The translations under genes and the position numbers were made by a program. From positions 169,443,193 to 169,507,192 of the forward strand of contig NC_092858.1 of the NCBI RefSeq assembly GCF_032062135.1: a stretch of DNA of 64,000 nucleotides, written 5' to 3'. The notes beneath the pieces were generated by a model. The model saw only the letters and a list, made by a program, of their open reading frames with translations. It had not been told where the DNA came from and did not search any database. This document shows positions 32,640 to 44,368 of the stretch, piece after piece. Numbering within the stretch: position 1 is the first letter of the stretch; every line of letters begins with the position of its first letter. Source of the stretch: Pyxicephalus adspersus (taxonomy: Eukaryota > Chordata > Amphibia > Anura > Pyxicephalidae).

Positions 32640-32945
32640 TGACAGCAGACGCAGATCCCTAACATGTGTTATTCTTGTTCCCGTGGTTAAGGTGTCACCG
32701 CCCGGCACACACGGAAGGTCAACCTCAGCCACCGAGCCACCTTCCGAAGGGCGACAATTAACATGTAGCGCGCACACGAATTGCGGCGCGTTTCACCCGA
32801 GATTAACCCGGCCTGCCTGTGTCCCCCCTCCGTAATCCTGATTTACAATCTCGCAAACTAATTGCCATTCGCTGTCTATCAGAGCGGTCTGTTTCCATGG
32901 CAACCCATCACCCTGCTCAGCCACTTATATAATTGTTATGATTTT
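32640..32945. promoter_or_regulatory. Candidate conserved non-coding element with RFX-like X-box
   Basis: CpG-rich non-repetitive island: ACCGCCCGGCACACACGG, GACAATTAACATGTAGCGCG, CGTTTCACCCGAGATTAACC and CAAACTAATTGCC. At 32891-32904 GTTTCCATGGCAAC differs by one base from the palindromic RFX X-box GTTGCCATGGCAAC. A second such site lies in the 54-kb island. Confidence 0.4.
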
Positions 32946-33135
32946 TTTTGTAATATAAAATGGGATATTGACTAAAAACATTCCAGGGGAAAGAAGATAA
33001 AATGTAGAAAAGTCTGACAGTGGAAGGGAGAATTACCAGGAGCCGCGGCTGGGTCTCTGCAAGGAGGCTTAAAATGTATGGGGGAGGGCGGCCTGGATGG
33101 GATCAATAGTTACACCCGGATCAATCAATTTCTAT

Positions 33136-33190
33136 ATATTGTACTGCGGTACGGGATATGTTGGTGATATATAAATCAAACATAATAATA
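33136..33190 (+). mobile_element. Degenerate L2 tail fragment
   Basis: ATTGTACTGCGGTACGGGAT, ATGTTGGTGATATATAAATC and a TAATAA end resemble the last 50 bases of the tail with several changes. Confidence 0.55.
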
Positions 33191-33239
33191 TCCCCCTGTT
33201 TTTCTGATCTCCCCCCTCCCTCTCTCTTCCTTTCTCCTT

Positions 33240-33345
33240 CCCTGTCAGGGGCAGACATAGGTAGGTGCAAAGAGTGCCTCTGCACAAGGGCCCCAGACCC
33301 TTCTCTGCCAACAGGGGCCACAAGTCAGTTCTGCACAGGCATCCA
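33240..33345 (+). repeat. Half copy of the 58394-58583 foldback family
   Basis: GGGGCAGACATAGGTAGGTG, CAAAGAGTGCCTCTGCACAA, GGGCCCCAGACC and CAAGTCAGTTCTGCACAGG follow the left arm of that element. Confidence 0.6.
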
Positions 33346-34249
33346 CTGTTGGTTGCATCTGCCTTTGCTTTATCCCCCTCCCTATTCCCTCACTTTACCC
33401 CACCTCTTCTCCCCTCCCCCTATTTCTACCCCCTCTCTATCTCCCCCTCTACTCCCAAGAGCCTCCCGGGATGCGTGCTCCCATTAATTCTCATTCGCCT
33501 AGGCGATCAAGAATTGGGGGGCGGTGCTGCACCCTTTTTTTTAACAAAAAAGGGTGTTGCACTTAAAAAAAACCCAAACAAACAGAATTTTTACCCCTTT
33601 ATGTAAAGTGAATTTTCTGAGTTTAGGTACGCTTTGAGTGTTTTGCACTTCCTACCCCTCTTTCTCCCTCCTTCCTCCACCACCCCATATCTCAGCCCCC
33701 CAGTGCTCCCTGTACCCCCTCCTTCTAATCCCCCATCTATATCTCAACTCTACCCCCATCCTTTGCTCCCCTGTGGTGTCAGTATTTGAAAATTAAATGT
33801 TAAGTTCTCTCCCCCCATTTCTTATTCCCCCTTTATATTCCCCTCCTATTAGCCCCCCATAAGGGCCCTGTAGAGTCAGTATACGTATAGTGAGGAATTA
33901 ATATTATTATTAAACAGTATTTATATAGAGCCAACATATTATACTGCGTTGTACGGTAAATAGTATCACTATCTGTATATTGTATAGTGTCTTACTCCCC
34001 CCACTTTCTGACCAACCCCCCATTTCAGACCCCCTATCCCAAGGCTCCCCGTGGTGTCAGTATGTGAAGTGTCCTGTCCCCCCCCCAATTATATTACCCC
34101 TCTTTTGCCCCCATATATATCTGCACCATCCTTCCAGTGTACCATGGGGAGCACCACGGTGTCAATGTGTATATATTGTGAAGTGCCCCCCCCCCAATAT
34201 CTCAGCAACCCTTCCAGTGTAATGCCTTGCTGACACCCCCCCCACCCGA
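33346..34249. repeat. Pyrimidine-rich low-complexity DNA with a dispersed repeat
   Basis: Mostly CCCCCTC, CTCCC and TATCTC words on the plus strand, giving proline- and serine-rich spurious frames. 33455-33650 is the repeat shared with 10740-10930. C runs occur at 34079-34086 and 34187-34195. Confidence 0.7.
33898..33962 (-). mobile_element. L2 tail fragment
   Basis: TTAATATTATTATTAAACAG, TATTTATATAGAGCCAACAT and GTACGGTAAATAG: the final 60 bases of the tail in minus orientation. Confidence 0.7.
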
Positions 34250-34603
34250 TATCACCCCTCCATATCTCAGCCCCTCCTTTAGTCCTCCCTATGGTATCTG
34301 TATCTATATAATGTGGAGTGCCTATCCCTTCCCCCTTGCTCTCCTGCATGGAGTATGTTAGCACATGGAGGATGTATAGCCCCCCATATCTCAGCCCTTC
34401 TTTATGATATCTGTATAATATGGAGTGCCTATCTCTTTCCCCTTGCTCTCCTGCATGGAGTATGTTAGCACATGGAGGATGTATAGCCCCTCATATCCCA
34501 GCCCTCATTTATAGTATCTGTATCTATATAATATGGAGTGCCTATCTCTTTCCCCCCTTGCTCTCCTGCATGGAGTATGTTAGCACATGGAGGATGTATA
34601 GCC
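34250..34603. repeat. Three tandem ~106-115 bp units
   Basis: GCTCTCCTGCATGGAGTATG begins at 34339, 34445 and 34560, each followed by TTAGCACATGGAGGATGTAT. CATATCTCAGCCC precedes them. Copies are nearly identical, so the expansion is recent. Confidence 0.9.
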
Positions 34604-35020
34604 CTGGAAGTCATTGTATGAGGCGGTGAAGAGCTCCCACTGAGTGACACAGATGCTGAGAGTGTTTAGCACTTCAGAGCAGACATTGAGTCCAGAGAGG
34701 GAAAACATTGCTTCCTCTTCACAAACAAATGCAGCAGATTGAACAAGCAGCCGCCTCTCCCCCATCAATTTGTGTCCTGTGAACACTGAGGCCTTTGTGT
34801 GCTGCTCCTCCAGGGCCCTCAGATTGCGGCTCCCGCTGGCCTCTTGTCATTAGTTAAGGCTGCCTCTCCATGACACATCCACAATTGTTTGGGCTGAGGG
34901 TCAGGAAGCTGATAATTCGGCACAGTCCGCCATTCAAATGTGTGCGGGAAATGTCAGGGAATCCCTGATTGGTAGCATTGCTCTATAAAGTGTACCTGTC
35001 ATTCTGTAATAGACTGAGTA
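34604..35020. promoter_or_regulatory. Candidate conserved non-coding element
   Basis: Non-repetitive island between two tandem arrays: CACAGATGCTGAGAGTGTTT, CTTCACAAACAAATGCAGC, CCCATCAATTTGTGTCCTG, GTCATTAGTTAAGGC, CACAATTGTTTGGGC (SOX/FOX-like words). A minus-strand 68-codon frame is uninformative. Confidence 0.3.
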
Positions 35021-35214
35021 GATGGAAATCCTAACTGGATGACATTGGGATTGCTAAAGCATTTTGTATCATAAGTGCAATTTATTAAAATCTGAATTCC
35101 AAGAATATAGAACAGGCACAGTGAGATGCAGCTCTGTGTTCAATAATACCTCATTCAATGGATTTATTTAATAAATAGCAGCGGCATTTCCATATGTGCA
35201 GAATTTGGTGATTT

Positions 35215-36320
35215 GGAGTGAGATCTTGTGATGATGCTACTGTCCTGCTCATGGTTCTCATTGCTGGAGGCTCTGGCATGTAAAAGCAAAGCCCTGGATC
35301 TACCAATATGGTAGCCCGCATATGGAGACCATGCGCAGAATTTGCTGATTTGGAGTGATATTGGGTGGTTTTGCTACTTGCTGCTCACAATTGTCCTTGC
35401 TGGAGGCTCTGGTGTGAGAAAGCAAAGTCCTGCCTCTACCAAGATGGCGTTTCCATATGCAGACCATGTACAGAATTTTAAAATGAGGTATGGTGATACT
35501 ACTACCATGCTGCTCACTGTTCTCCTGCTGGAGGCTCTTGTATGAAGAAGCAAAGACCTGCCTCTACCAATATGGCAGCCTCCATATAATGACCATGTGC
35601 AAAATTTGGTGATTTGGAGTAGGATATGGTGGTGTTACTATTATGCTGCTCACGGTTCTCCTAGTTGCAGGCTCGGGTTAAAGGAAGCAAAGTCCTGCCT
35701 CTACCAATATGGCAGCCTCAATATGGAGACCATTTGCAAAATGTGGTCATTTGGAGTGAGATTGGTGATGTTACTGCTTTGCTGTTCACTGTTCTCTATG
35801 CTGGAGGCTCTGGTATGAGGAAGAAAAGCCCTGCCTCTACAAAGATGGTGACTTCCATACAGAGATAATGGTCTCTGTATGGAAGCCACCATCTTGGTAG
35901 AGGCAGGGCTTTTATGAAATGAGGTATGGTGATACTACTACCGCTGCTCCTCACTGTATTCCTTCTGGAGGTTCTTGTATGAAGAAGCAAAGCCCTGCCT
36001 CCATATATGAACCATGTGCAAAATGTAGTCATTTGAAGTGAGATTTGGTGATACTGCTGCTTTGCTGCTCACTATTCTCCATGCTTGAGGCTCTGGTATG
36101 AAGAAGCACAGCCCTGCCTCTACCAACATGGCAGCCTCCAAATAAAGACCATGTGCAGAATTTAGTGATTTGGAGTAGGATATGGTGGTAGGGCTCCAGT
36201 ATGAGGAAGCAAAGTTCTGCATCTACCAGGATTGGCAGCCTCCACATAGAGACCTTGTGCAAAATGTAGTCATTTGGAGTGAGATTTAGTGGTGTTGCTA
36301 CTGTGTGGCCTCCTTATAGA
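35215..36320. repeat. Tandem array of ~128-138 bp units
   Basis: GCTGGAGGCTCT-type anchors at 35263, 35399, 35527, 35665, 35800 and 35964 (variants), then 36083, give a period of about 130 bp and about eight copies. Each unit has GATTTGGAGTG, TGCTGCTCAC, AGCAAAGTCCTGCCTCTACC, a TATGGCAGCC word and GACCATGTGCA. Copies differ by 10-20 percent. Open frames inside are unlike any protein family. Confidence 0.9.
35833..35912. repeat. Inverted unit within the tandem array
   Basis: CTGCCTCTACAAAGATGGTG and CTTCCATACAGAGA are followed by TCTCTGTATGGAAG and CACCATCTTGGTAGAGGCAG. The arms are about 38 bp around a 4-6 base centre, so one repeat segment has been inverted and now forms a hairpin. Confidence 0.85.
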
Positions 36321-36446
36321 GATCGTGTGCAGAACAAAGTATGATATATCAGTAATGAGAAAAGATCAGCTGCGTGGTGACCCCAATGTTCTTGACCCTT
36401 ATATTGGTGACCTGTCATTTGCCCTCGCCATCCTTTTTTGAGCACA

Positions 36447-36750
36447 CCTTTGGTGGCTCAGGGGTTAGCACTCTGGCCTTTGCAGCACTAGTACCCTAGG
36501 TTCAAATACCAGCCAGGACACTATCTGCATGGAGTTTGCAGGTTCTCCCTGTGTTTGTGTGGGTTTCTTCCAGGTACTTTGGTTTCCTCCCACATTCCAA
36601 AAAACATGCAGTTAGGTTAATTAGCTTCCCCCTAAATTGACCTTAGACTACATTAATGATATATGACTATGATAGGGACATTAGATTGTGAGCTCCTTTG
36701 AAGGACAGTTAGTGACATGACTATGTGCTATATAAATACTGTGTAATAAT
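36447..36750 (+). mobile_element. tRNA-derived SINE, near full length
   Basis: TTGGTGGCTCAGGGGTTAGC (A box, one change), GGTTCAAATACC (B box), CATGGAGTTTGCAGGTTCTC, CTTCCAGGTACTTTGGTTTC, AACATGCAGTTAGGTTAAT, ending GTGCTATATAAATACTGTG. The GTACAGCGCTGCG part of the tail is deleted near 36723. Confidence 0.9.
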
Positions 36751-37781
36751 CTCACTTTTTGGGTAAATGCCTATTTTGGCATCACTTTACAATTCCAATA
36801 GCTGCTCATAGTTCCTTTAATTTACATTTTTGCATTTGGCTGTTTGACTGTGATTGTCCAGAACAACCCCTCAATATCTGACATGTCTTTGTTCTGTGCT
36901 GTCTGCAGGTGTCCATATGGGTCGTCAATGAGCCATTGGCTATGTGGATATAATCGAGGATGAAAGCGTTTTTTTGAACAGATATCAGAACCACCATCGG
37001 TAAGTTATAACGATACTAAGATACGATATTACGATTATAATTCTTTACAAACTTTTGTTTTCCATTTGCTTTTATGTCTCTAGTAAAAGTTTAACTAAAG
37101 CCAAAACATTTTTTCATTGAGAAAGGTTGGAGCCTTTTGTTAAGCTGTTTCTTTTTTTTTTGTTGCTATTTTTGTTCTAGTAAGGAAATTTGCCTTTATA
37201 TAGCCACCAGGGTATATGTAGAGAAGGTGAATCCTCCTAGTAGTGACATAGATATCAACGATAAGGATGAAATCTGACTTTAGATATACATTAATTGCTA
37301 ACACCCCCCAAAGCCAATACGGTTACCTGTGTGCTGGATTGGTATGTGCAGCTTTCATGTCATTGGTGCTTTTTCGCTTGAATTTAGTGTCTCAGCCCCT
37401 CTCATAAGTCCATAATGAAAGTAATATTCCCTCCTGGTCTTCTGTTCAAGTTATAAGTTATAGAGATTCTTTTGGGAACCATTGTGCAATCAAACAAGAA
37501 GTCATTCCATGTTTCAACAGGCCAGGAATTACCTGAACATTTTGACAATTGCTGACTACAAGCAGAAGTTGTTGAAAAAAAATGACTTTTAAGGTGCTAT
37601 ATTGTACAAGAAAATATTTTTAAATTAAAAATAAATTTATTTCAAAACATTTAAAAACCCAAATACAGATAAAAACCTCACAATTAGCATGGTTATTAAG
37701 TTGGACATAATAGTCAAATATTAGTGCTTCACATAATGATCCTAATGAATATTCGACTCAAGAGAAGCTCTAACAATTTCT
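36751..37781. other. Intergenic, no gene recognised
   Basis: AT-rich and non-coding in appearance; short open frames only. A T run lies at 37152-37160 and an A run at 37575-37580. Confidence 0.4.
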
Positions 37782-37820
37782 CGACGCGTTTTGCAGAGTT
37801 TGTCTACTTCCTTAGGAGTA
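37782..37820 (-). repeat. Dispersed GAAACGCGT repeat, copy 5
   Basis: The minus strand reads CTCCTAAGGAAGTAGAC, then CTGCAAAACGCGTCGAG, matching the two-part motif with changes. Confidence 0.55.
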
Positions 37821-38171
37821 ATGGAAGAGCTTAATAAGTACTTAAATAATAATAAACTTAAATATGTTCTGAAACTTCGATGTCCACCAGACCCTGGACA
37901 TTTGAGAGGGACATCTACCGACAGAAATGTACAAGCGATAGAACACAAAACTATCCATTGGACTAGGGGACCTTTTGTCCATCATCCTCCAATACTCCCA
38001 TGATAACTATTTGATTTTATCTAAAATAATCAAATTTTGTGGATTTATATGGACATACATATGTAAAGTTAGACACACACATGAGAAAATTGAGATTTAT
38101 TTCGCTTTTATGGGTGACCCACTCTTGATCCAGGGATTTGTGAGCCAAATATATTAGAAGTTTCATTAGTG
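37821..38171. other. Intergenic, no gene recognised
   Basis: Probably includes the body of the preceding repeat; otherwise nothing recognised. Confidence 0.35.
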
Positions 38172-38512
38172 TGGTTATTATTATTACACAGTGTTTATAT
38201 AGTGCCATCAAATTAGGCAGCGCTGTACAAAGTTCATAGTCATGTCTCTAGTTGTCCTCCAAAGGAGCTCACAATCTAATGTCCCTACCATAGCCATATG
38301 TCATTTTTACAGCCTGAGGTCAATTTTGGGGGGAAGCCAATTAACCTAACTGCATGTTTTTGGAAGGTAGGAGGAAACTGGGGTACCCAGATTAAACCCA
38401 CGCAAACACAGGAAGAACCTGCAAACTCCATGTAGATAGTTTCTTGCCTGAAATTTGAACCTGGGACTCTGCAAAGGCCAGAGTGCTAATCACTGAGCCA
38501 CCGTGCTACCTA
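38172..38512 (-). mobile_element. tRNA-derived SINE, full length
   Basis: On the minus strand: GGTGGCTCAGTGATTAGCAC (A box), AGGTTCAAATTTCAG (B box), CATGGAGTTTGCAGGTTCTT, AACATGCAGTTAGGTTAATT, ACATTAGATTGTGAGCTCC, GTACAGCGCTGCCTAATTTG, ATATAAACACTGTG and TAA units. The segment AATCTAATGTCCCTACCATA (38276-38295 on the plus strand) is the likely ancestor of the minisatellite at 1-1535. Confidence 0.9.
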
Positions 38513-40157
38513 TGGTTATATATGGCTTTGTTTCTCTTGTTGTAGGTACATATACATATATATATAGTTTTTATTCATTCATACCTTTATAGAGACACCT
38601 CCAACCAATGATAGGGGCCCTTCTTGTCTGCATCCTATGGGTCCAAGTTTCAAATCCTGGCCAGGACACTATCTCCAAGGAGTGCTTTGTACATTTTCTC
38701 CAAACTCTGGGTGCCCCATAAATTGTCTTTGGTACAGCAAACCAAAATTCAGCACTGAGTGCAATTTAAAGGACCGATGATAATAAAGAATACAACAAAA
38801 TAAAAACAAACAGAAAAAGTTGTGTTATATCATACTTTAAAAAGATACAAGAGTGGAGGTGCAGTGCTGTTCATGCACCTTTCATGTACAGGTGGTTGCT
38901 TGCTCTTACAAAAATAATGACAAAGTGCATGTTTTGACATGCATTAAAAATGAATAGGCACAAATAGGTCCAAGGAAATGCCTTTATTTCTATTACGCCT
39001 ATGTATTACAGTAATGCCAGAACCTCTCATACCATATTATAAAGGTTTTCATTTGGAACGGGACTTCATCTGTACAGCAGTGGGCAGAGCAGCCATAAAC
39101 CACAGAAGCATGATGTGCATTGTGGCATTCTAGATGTTTTTTTGGCTTCGTTATCAGTCTATTGAAAAGATTCAAAATGTAGACAGAACTTTAAGGCTGG
39201 CTTTACATTTGTCCAAAGGAGTAACCTGCAATAAAAATCATGTTACTTCGAGACATAGTAAGGCTTTCTGGAGAATACAGCAACTCAATATACCTTAAAA
39301 ATGCAACTCAACGCATTTGCATTTCAGTCTAGCATAACTCACAGGTAAGTTCCTCTAATAATGCACCAGACCGGTGTCAATGTCAATTGTAGTAAGTAAG
39401 GGTACCTGGGGTTACTGCTCTTAAGAAACTATAACACAATATTGGAAAAGTTAGAACTTCAAATCCCAGTGCTTTTCCTTTTTTATTGGCTTGGAAAGTG
39501 CTGATGCTCTGAATTATCCTGGCAGCCAGGGTTCTAAGATTTTCAAAAGAAAATGCCAGCAATACTGGATTTCTGTTTTTCTTCATTATGGGTTGATAAA
39601 GAATAGTTATATCGTTATAATAGTTATATAGTTATAATAATTAATCAATCCAAAAAACTTTTCAAACTGATTGAATTTTCTGTCTTATAGGAAGATTTAC
39701 CTTCCATTCCTGTTTTGCTGGCATTGATACTTCAGATTTACCCTTCCATTAAGTTCTGGGGACCAGGGCTGGTTTTAGGATAGGGCAAATTCGGACATTT
39801 TTTAGGGCCCCCCCACCTTTTTCAAGGCCCTAATTGAAGGAATAGTAGGGAGCTGGAATGCTGTGCATTTGGAGCTTCTGCTTATTTACTAAATGCCCCA
39901 TTTTATCCAAAACCGTCCCTGCAGACGATAAAAAGGTTAAGCTCTAGGTCAAAGGTCCTCAGCATCAACGTGCAAGGGCCACATTGCAGATTTTGGAATA
40001 TCAGGGCCTCTTTAATTCCATTCCTTACCTAAAGGGGAACTAAACTAAAATAAGTCCCGCTTCGTCCCTGTAACCTTCTTTGGCCAGAAGAAGCGCCAGG
40101 CGCCGCTATGTTCTTCAATCTTCTTCCGGGTTCTTCTTCCTACATCACTTGATCTTG
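38513..40157. other. Intergenic, no gene recognised
   Basis: 38620-38720 contains GTTTCAAATCCTGGCCAGGA and CACTATCTCCAAGGAG, a worn SINE remnant. A TA run lies at 38559-38574. 40020-40157 (AAAGGGGAACTAAACTAAAA) resembles the start of a common frog MITE-like repeat and is cut by the gap. No gene. Confidence 0.4.
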
Positions 40158-40483
40158 NNNNNNNNNNNNNNNNNNNNNNNNNNNNNNNNNNNNNNNNNNN
40201 NNNNNNNNNNNNNNNNNNNNNNNNNNNNNNNNNNNNNNNNNNNNNNNNNNNNNNNNNNNNNNNNNNNNNNNNNNNNNNNNNNNNNNNNNNNNNNNNNNNN
40301 NNNNNNNNNNNNNNNNNNNNNNNNNNNNNNNNNNNNNNNNNNNNNNNNNNNNNNNNNNNNNNNNNNNNNNNNNNNNNNNNNNNNNNNNNNNNNNNNNNNN
40401 NNNNNNNNNNNNNNNNNNNNNNNNNNNNNNNNNNNNNNNNNNNNNNNNNNNNNNNNNNNNNNNNNNNNNNNNNNNNNNNNNNN
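40158..40483. other. Assembly gap, 326 N
   Basis: Unknown bases. The open frame reported across it is artificial. Confidence 1.
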
Positions 40484-40999
40484 ATTTAATCTATTGGAGA
40501 AATCCTAAAAAAGGGCAGATCCTGGTCCTCATGGACTGGAGTTGAAAACCCTTTCTTTAGATGCAATTTACCCTATTTTCATACATAATGCATTTCCAAC
40601 AGAAGACATCTTCTTATGAATTTAAAAAAATCTTCATTTTTTTATATAAGATGCAAGAATGGGACTGATTGATGTCCAAATAATTATGTGGAAGTTCCAC
40701 ACCATAGAGGTTCAGCCGTGCATTGGATGGTGATGAATTGGTTTCATATAGTCAATTCTCTTTATTTGATGGTCTAGACGTTCTCTGAGTTGTCATGATG
40801 ATTCCTGTTGAAGAGTTTATGATGAATGGTGCTGGATATGTTATATTTTTCTTTTCAAATGTCAGATGAATACGTTTAGAACTGGTTTCATTTCATACTA
40901 TCCTCAATGTTCGGTAAAATGTTTTAATCTATGGCATTGGGTAAACTTTGTGCTGCAATGAAACCATCACCAATTAATATAAATCCAGTTGCTTACAAT
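40484..40999. other. Intergenic, no gene recognised
   Basis: The first 70 bases (GGTCCTCATGGACTGGAGTT) look like the end of a repeat partly lost in the gap. Otherwise AT-rich, nothing recognised. Confidence 0.35.
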
Positions 41000-41530
41000 A
41001 TCAGCAAGGTAGCATTGTATCTAATATTCATTTCTCGCTTTCTGCATATAAATTGTATCATGGAGCTGCAGTATTTACCTGGGGAAATGGAAAAAACTTA
41101 CCTCCATTTTTTACAGCCTGACTCTATGGTCTTTTAAGACATCAAAGCTGAATGGCAGTCCAGAGCTCTATTAACGGTTTGGCATTTTCTGCACTGTATC
41201 AGCAAAATGGAAACCTCTGTGCCAAGGTTTTAAAGCTAAATCTTTCTTTTCCCCAGAGTTCAGCCTTAATTACTACTTCATTCTCTAAAATGTTATTGAT
41301 ATAGGTTTGGAAATACTAATTGCACCAATATTGTAGCTAAAAGATCAGAACATTTGACAAAATTGGAGGCTATAAAAACATCAGCGGCAACTAAAGCATA
41401 TGAAACAACACAGGGATTAATTCTTGTGGGTGTCACTTTCTCTAATGGTTTTACCAGGTGCTGTCTGCACCTCTTTCATGCTGGCTAAGAGGGAATTTAC
41501 TCCTACTTTTGAACATTTTGCTTTTCTTCC
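41000..41530. promoter_or_regulatory. Candidate conserved non-coding element
   Basis: Non-repetitive and evenly AT-rich, with AGCCTTAATTACTACTTC, ATACTAATTGCACC, TTTTAAAGCTAAATC and CCAGGTGCTGTCTGCACCT. No repeat homology within the window and no long open frame. Weak evidence. Confidence 0.25.
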
Positions 41531-42539
41531 TGCTTTTGGCTTAGGGAAAGTGATAGTGAAGTTCAATTCCGATCTGAATTGGAACTCGGAATTTAAATAA
41601 TCTGACTTCTGATCTGGCGTAATAGTATTGAAATAAACCCATAAATATTTAAAGCTTTAACTAGGGGTTGGTTTTGGATACTCACCAAAAGGCAGACCGG
41701 CTTACCCTCCCTTTAGGGTAATTACATTTCTGATCTGACATTATTACACCTTTCACTGACAGTTATAGCAGGTTGTAGGATGATGACAGCTGTCATTACC
41801 TGGTGGCTAAACTCAATGCCAATTCCCAATCAGGAATTTCCTAATCTGGTTAGATTTCTGAACCAATCCAACTGGTTTTTATTTGAATCTGAATTTTCAT
41901 GGCTCTGAGCAACTCTGCCTAACACCTTATTGTACTGACTTGCTGTGATGCATTATATTTGCCAATGTACTTGAAGTTTCTGCTGTGTTCAACAAAGTCT
42001 GTTCAGAACTGAATGTTGCCTTGGGTGAGACGTCTACAGTGTCTCCAGAGTGTTTGCACCCTCACCCGCAATTACCCAAATGAAGGGTGGTAATAAATGC
42101 CCCCATCTTTCAGCACCCCCACAACCTGCCACATTTGAAGGTGTCTCAATATCCAAATCCTGTAAAACAATGCATAACACAAAACACAATAATGTGCATG
42201 CTGTAACCCACTGCAAAGGTCTAAATCCTGAGATTCATTCACACTTGGATATCCAATGCACAACGCATACATGTTTTGGTGAAGTTCTATTCCATATTCT
42301 TGCCTCCTGGATATTGACGCAGGAGCGCCAGGCAACTTTTATTTTTAGTACCATAGGTTAGCAATCTCTTTATGTTTTCCCTAAATGGCAATATTTATAT
42401 GTATGATAGTAGTGCAGCTTTAAGGCAATCCTGTGCTGGCACAGAAACGCAAGACAGCCAGGAAGTGGTTATTTCTGAAACAAGTCGTCTGTGGAAGCCC
42501 AGGTCTGTCTCTCAGCGTAGATCTCCTTTAAGAAGATCA
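41531..42539. other. Intergenic, no gene recognised
   Basis: Open frames of 60-103 codons at 42034-42361 on both strands carry no recognisable domain. Confidence 0.35.
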
Positions 42540-42870
42540 GGCTAGGCAGATGGATGCATAATGATCGCATTATTAGCCGAATATAAGGCAGAACTGAGAA
42601 ATGTGGCTGAAATTTAATCCATCTGTGCAAGACACCAATTTTCCGGATTCACCTCACCTGACCCCTGTATGCAATGTACACGAAATAATCTGTTGGTTCA
42701 CACACAATTAGACCTGGCCAGAAAAATGACTCAAGATCAACTTTTTTGACCTGCCTGAGGTGCTGTTTTTTGTTCTCCTAGAGAATAATAGCAATTAATG
42801 TCACGGCGTAAAAATAAATGTATTTCTGAAACTGTGTAGGTGGGGGCTGCAGCTCCGGTACAGAAGGTTC
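42540..42870. promoter_or_regulatory. Candidate conserved non-coding element
   Basis: ATGCATAATGATCGCATTAT, CACCTCACCTGACCCC, CACACACAATTAGACC and ATAATAGCAATTAATGTCAC in unique sequence. A homeodomain and E-box mixture; conservation untested. Confidence 0.3.
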
Positions 42871-43695
42871 TTGGACTGTTAAACAGGAACTCAAACAGTG
42901 TGTATAATGGCAGCAAAGAATAATGGATGAATGTTTAATTTATCTCTGGGCAATGTTACACCCCAAACACCCCCAACACCATCACCCCATTAACTAATTG
43001 TTAAAGTGGACCTTCCACTTTTATTAAAGACCTGCTCATGATGAACTCGTTCCCAAATCTCCTAATATATGTAGGTGCAAAATCTGTAAAAGATAAGGTT
43101 AGAATTAAACGTACCTTTCCCCCATCTTTTTGCATTGCCCTGTAGGCAGGTGAAACCCTGCAAAATCCTTCAATCTATTGAAAGAGGAGATGAGCCCTTA
43201 CAATCCTTCAATTAGGGTAAAATCTGCTTGGCGCATGTTATCCATGGACGTGCATCCCTCGTGTGTCCTGTTTAGAGGATTTAGATGACCAGTGCATGTA
43301 TAATTATGGTCACATGCACCTCTCTCTTCCAGGTACAGTTGCCTTGAATAACAGCAATGTCTTCAGTCATCATGCATGATAAGGATCCCATCATCAGGAT
43401 AATACATTATGTGAATGCTGCTATATGGTCAGGGATTTCATAAATGGGCAGGTCGGAAAATATGCTTTTCGGTGGCAGCACTGAATACCATGGCGGTAAC
43501 AGAGAGAGGAGGGTGGCACTTACCAGAGGGCCCTGGAGATCTAGTGTAGCCACCCTTCTAAAGGGCTGTGTATAAAGTTTTATTATATACATTATTTAAC
43601 ATTCAAGCCAGTGCTGATATAAGTGCAAAGGGTGTAATATATATTTAATTTTATCCTTTGGGTTTAGTGACGCTTTCTCATTTTCCCCTGGGATC
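42871..43695. other. Intergenic, no gene recognised
   Basis: The segment from 43001 (TTAAAGTGGACCTTCCACTT, then TTATTAAAGACC) begins like a TTAA-type MITE, but no matching right end was found. No gene. Confidence 0.35.
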
Positions 43696-44368
43696 TCGTA
43701 AACCAGGGGTGTCAAACTCAAATACACAGAGGGCCAAAATAAAAACTTAGTCACAGGCTAACCTTGAAATTGAAAAGTTAAGGAAATATTTCCTTCTTAT
43801 TAGATATAAATCCTTTTATTATGGAAACAAAGAGGTTTTGCTTCACATTCAATCTGGAACAAGCTTATAATAGAGAAAGAGACATAGAAATGTTTTATTT
43901 AATTTTATTTAAGAAAAAATCTTATGTCTTCTTCTCTATTTCTAGCCTTTCAATTTAAATTTCATTGGTAACCTTTTTGCACAGGCTAAAAATATTAATA
44001 ATATTCTTCCATGAAAATCCAACCATTCAGGTCCATGCCTTGGAGTAGCAAGAAAAAGTACATCTGAGGGGGAGTGCTGGAAATGCCAGACGCGGCCAAT
44101 GTGGAGCTAAATTCTATGAGTGGCCCGCCGCTGAAACTCCCTCTTCATTGAAATCGCGCCGCTACTAAAATTCCCGGCATTATTTGCGTCTATAAAACAG
44201 TCCAATGCGGGGCCACGCATAGGCAGAGAGCCCGCTGGTCTATAGACGTGAATGATGCCGGGAATTGTAGTAGCGGCGCTTTTTTAATGCAGCGGCGGGC
44301 CAGCTGCAGTTCAAATTTTGAAAAAAAAAAGGCATTGGGGGCCAGAGTTTGACACCCCTGTCCTAAAC
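43696..44368. mobile_element. Complete non-autonomous hAT element with 8-bp TSD
   Basis: The element spans 43704-44360 (657 bp). The ends are CAGGGGTGTCAAACTC and, inward from the right, CAGGGGTGTCAAACTC (16 identical bases), followed by imperfect symmetry to GGGCC. Flanks TCGTAAAC (43696-43703) and TCCTAAAC (44361-44368) match at 7 of 8 bases, as expected of a hAT target duplication. Inside, CpG-rich arms (GCCGCTACTAAAATTCCCGG and CCGGGAATTGTAGTAGCGGC) form a second hairpin at 44160-44278. No transposase. Confidence 0.9.

Noticed and set aside
40080..40508. 142-codon frame across 40158-40483
   Set aside because: Most of it is assembly gap (N).
43001..43060. Second TTAA-type MITE
   Set aside because: The left end resembles TTAAAG termini, but no inverted right end was found.
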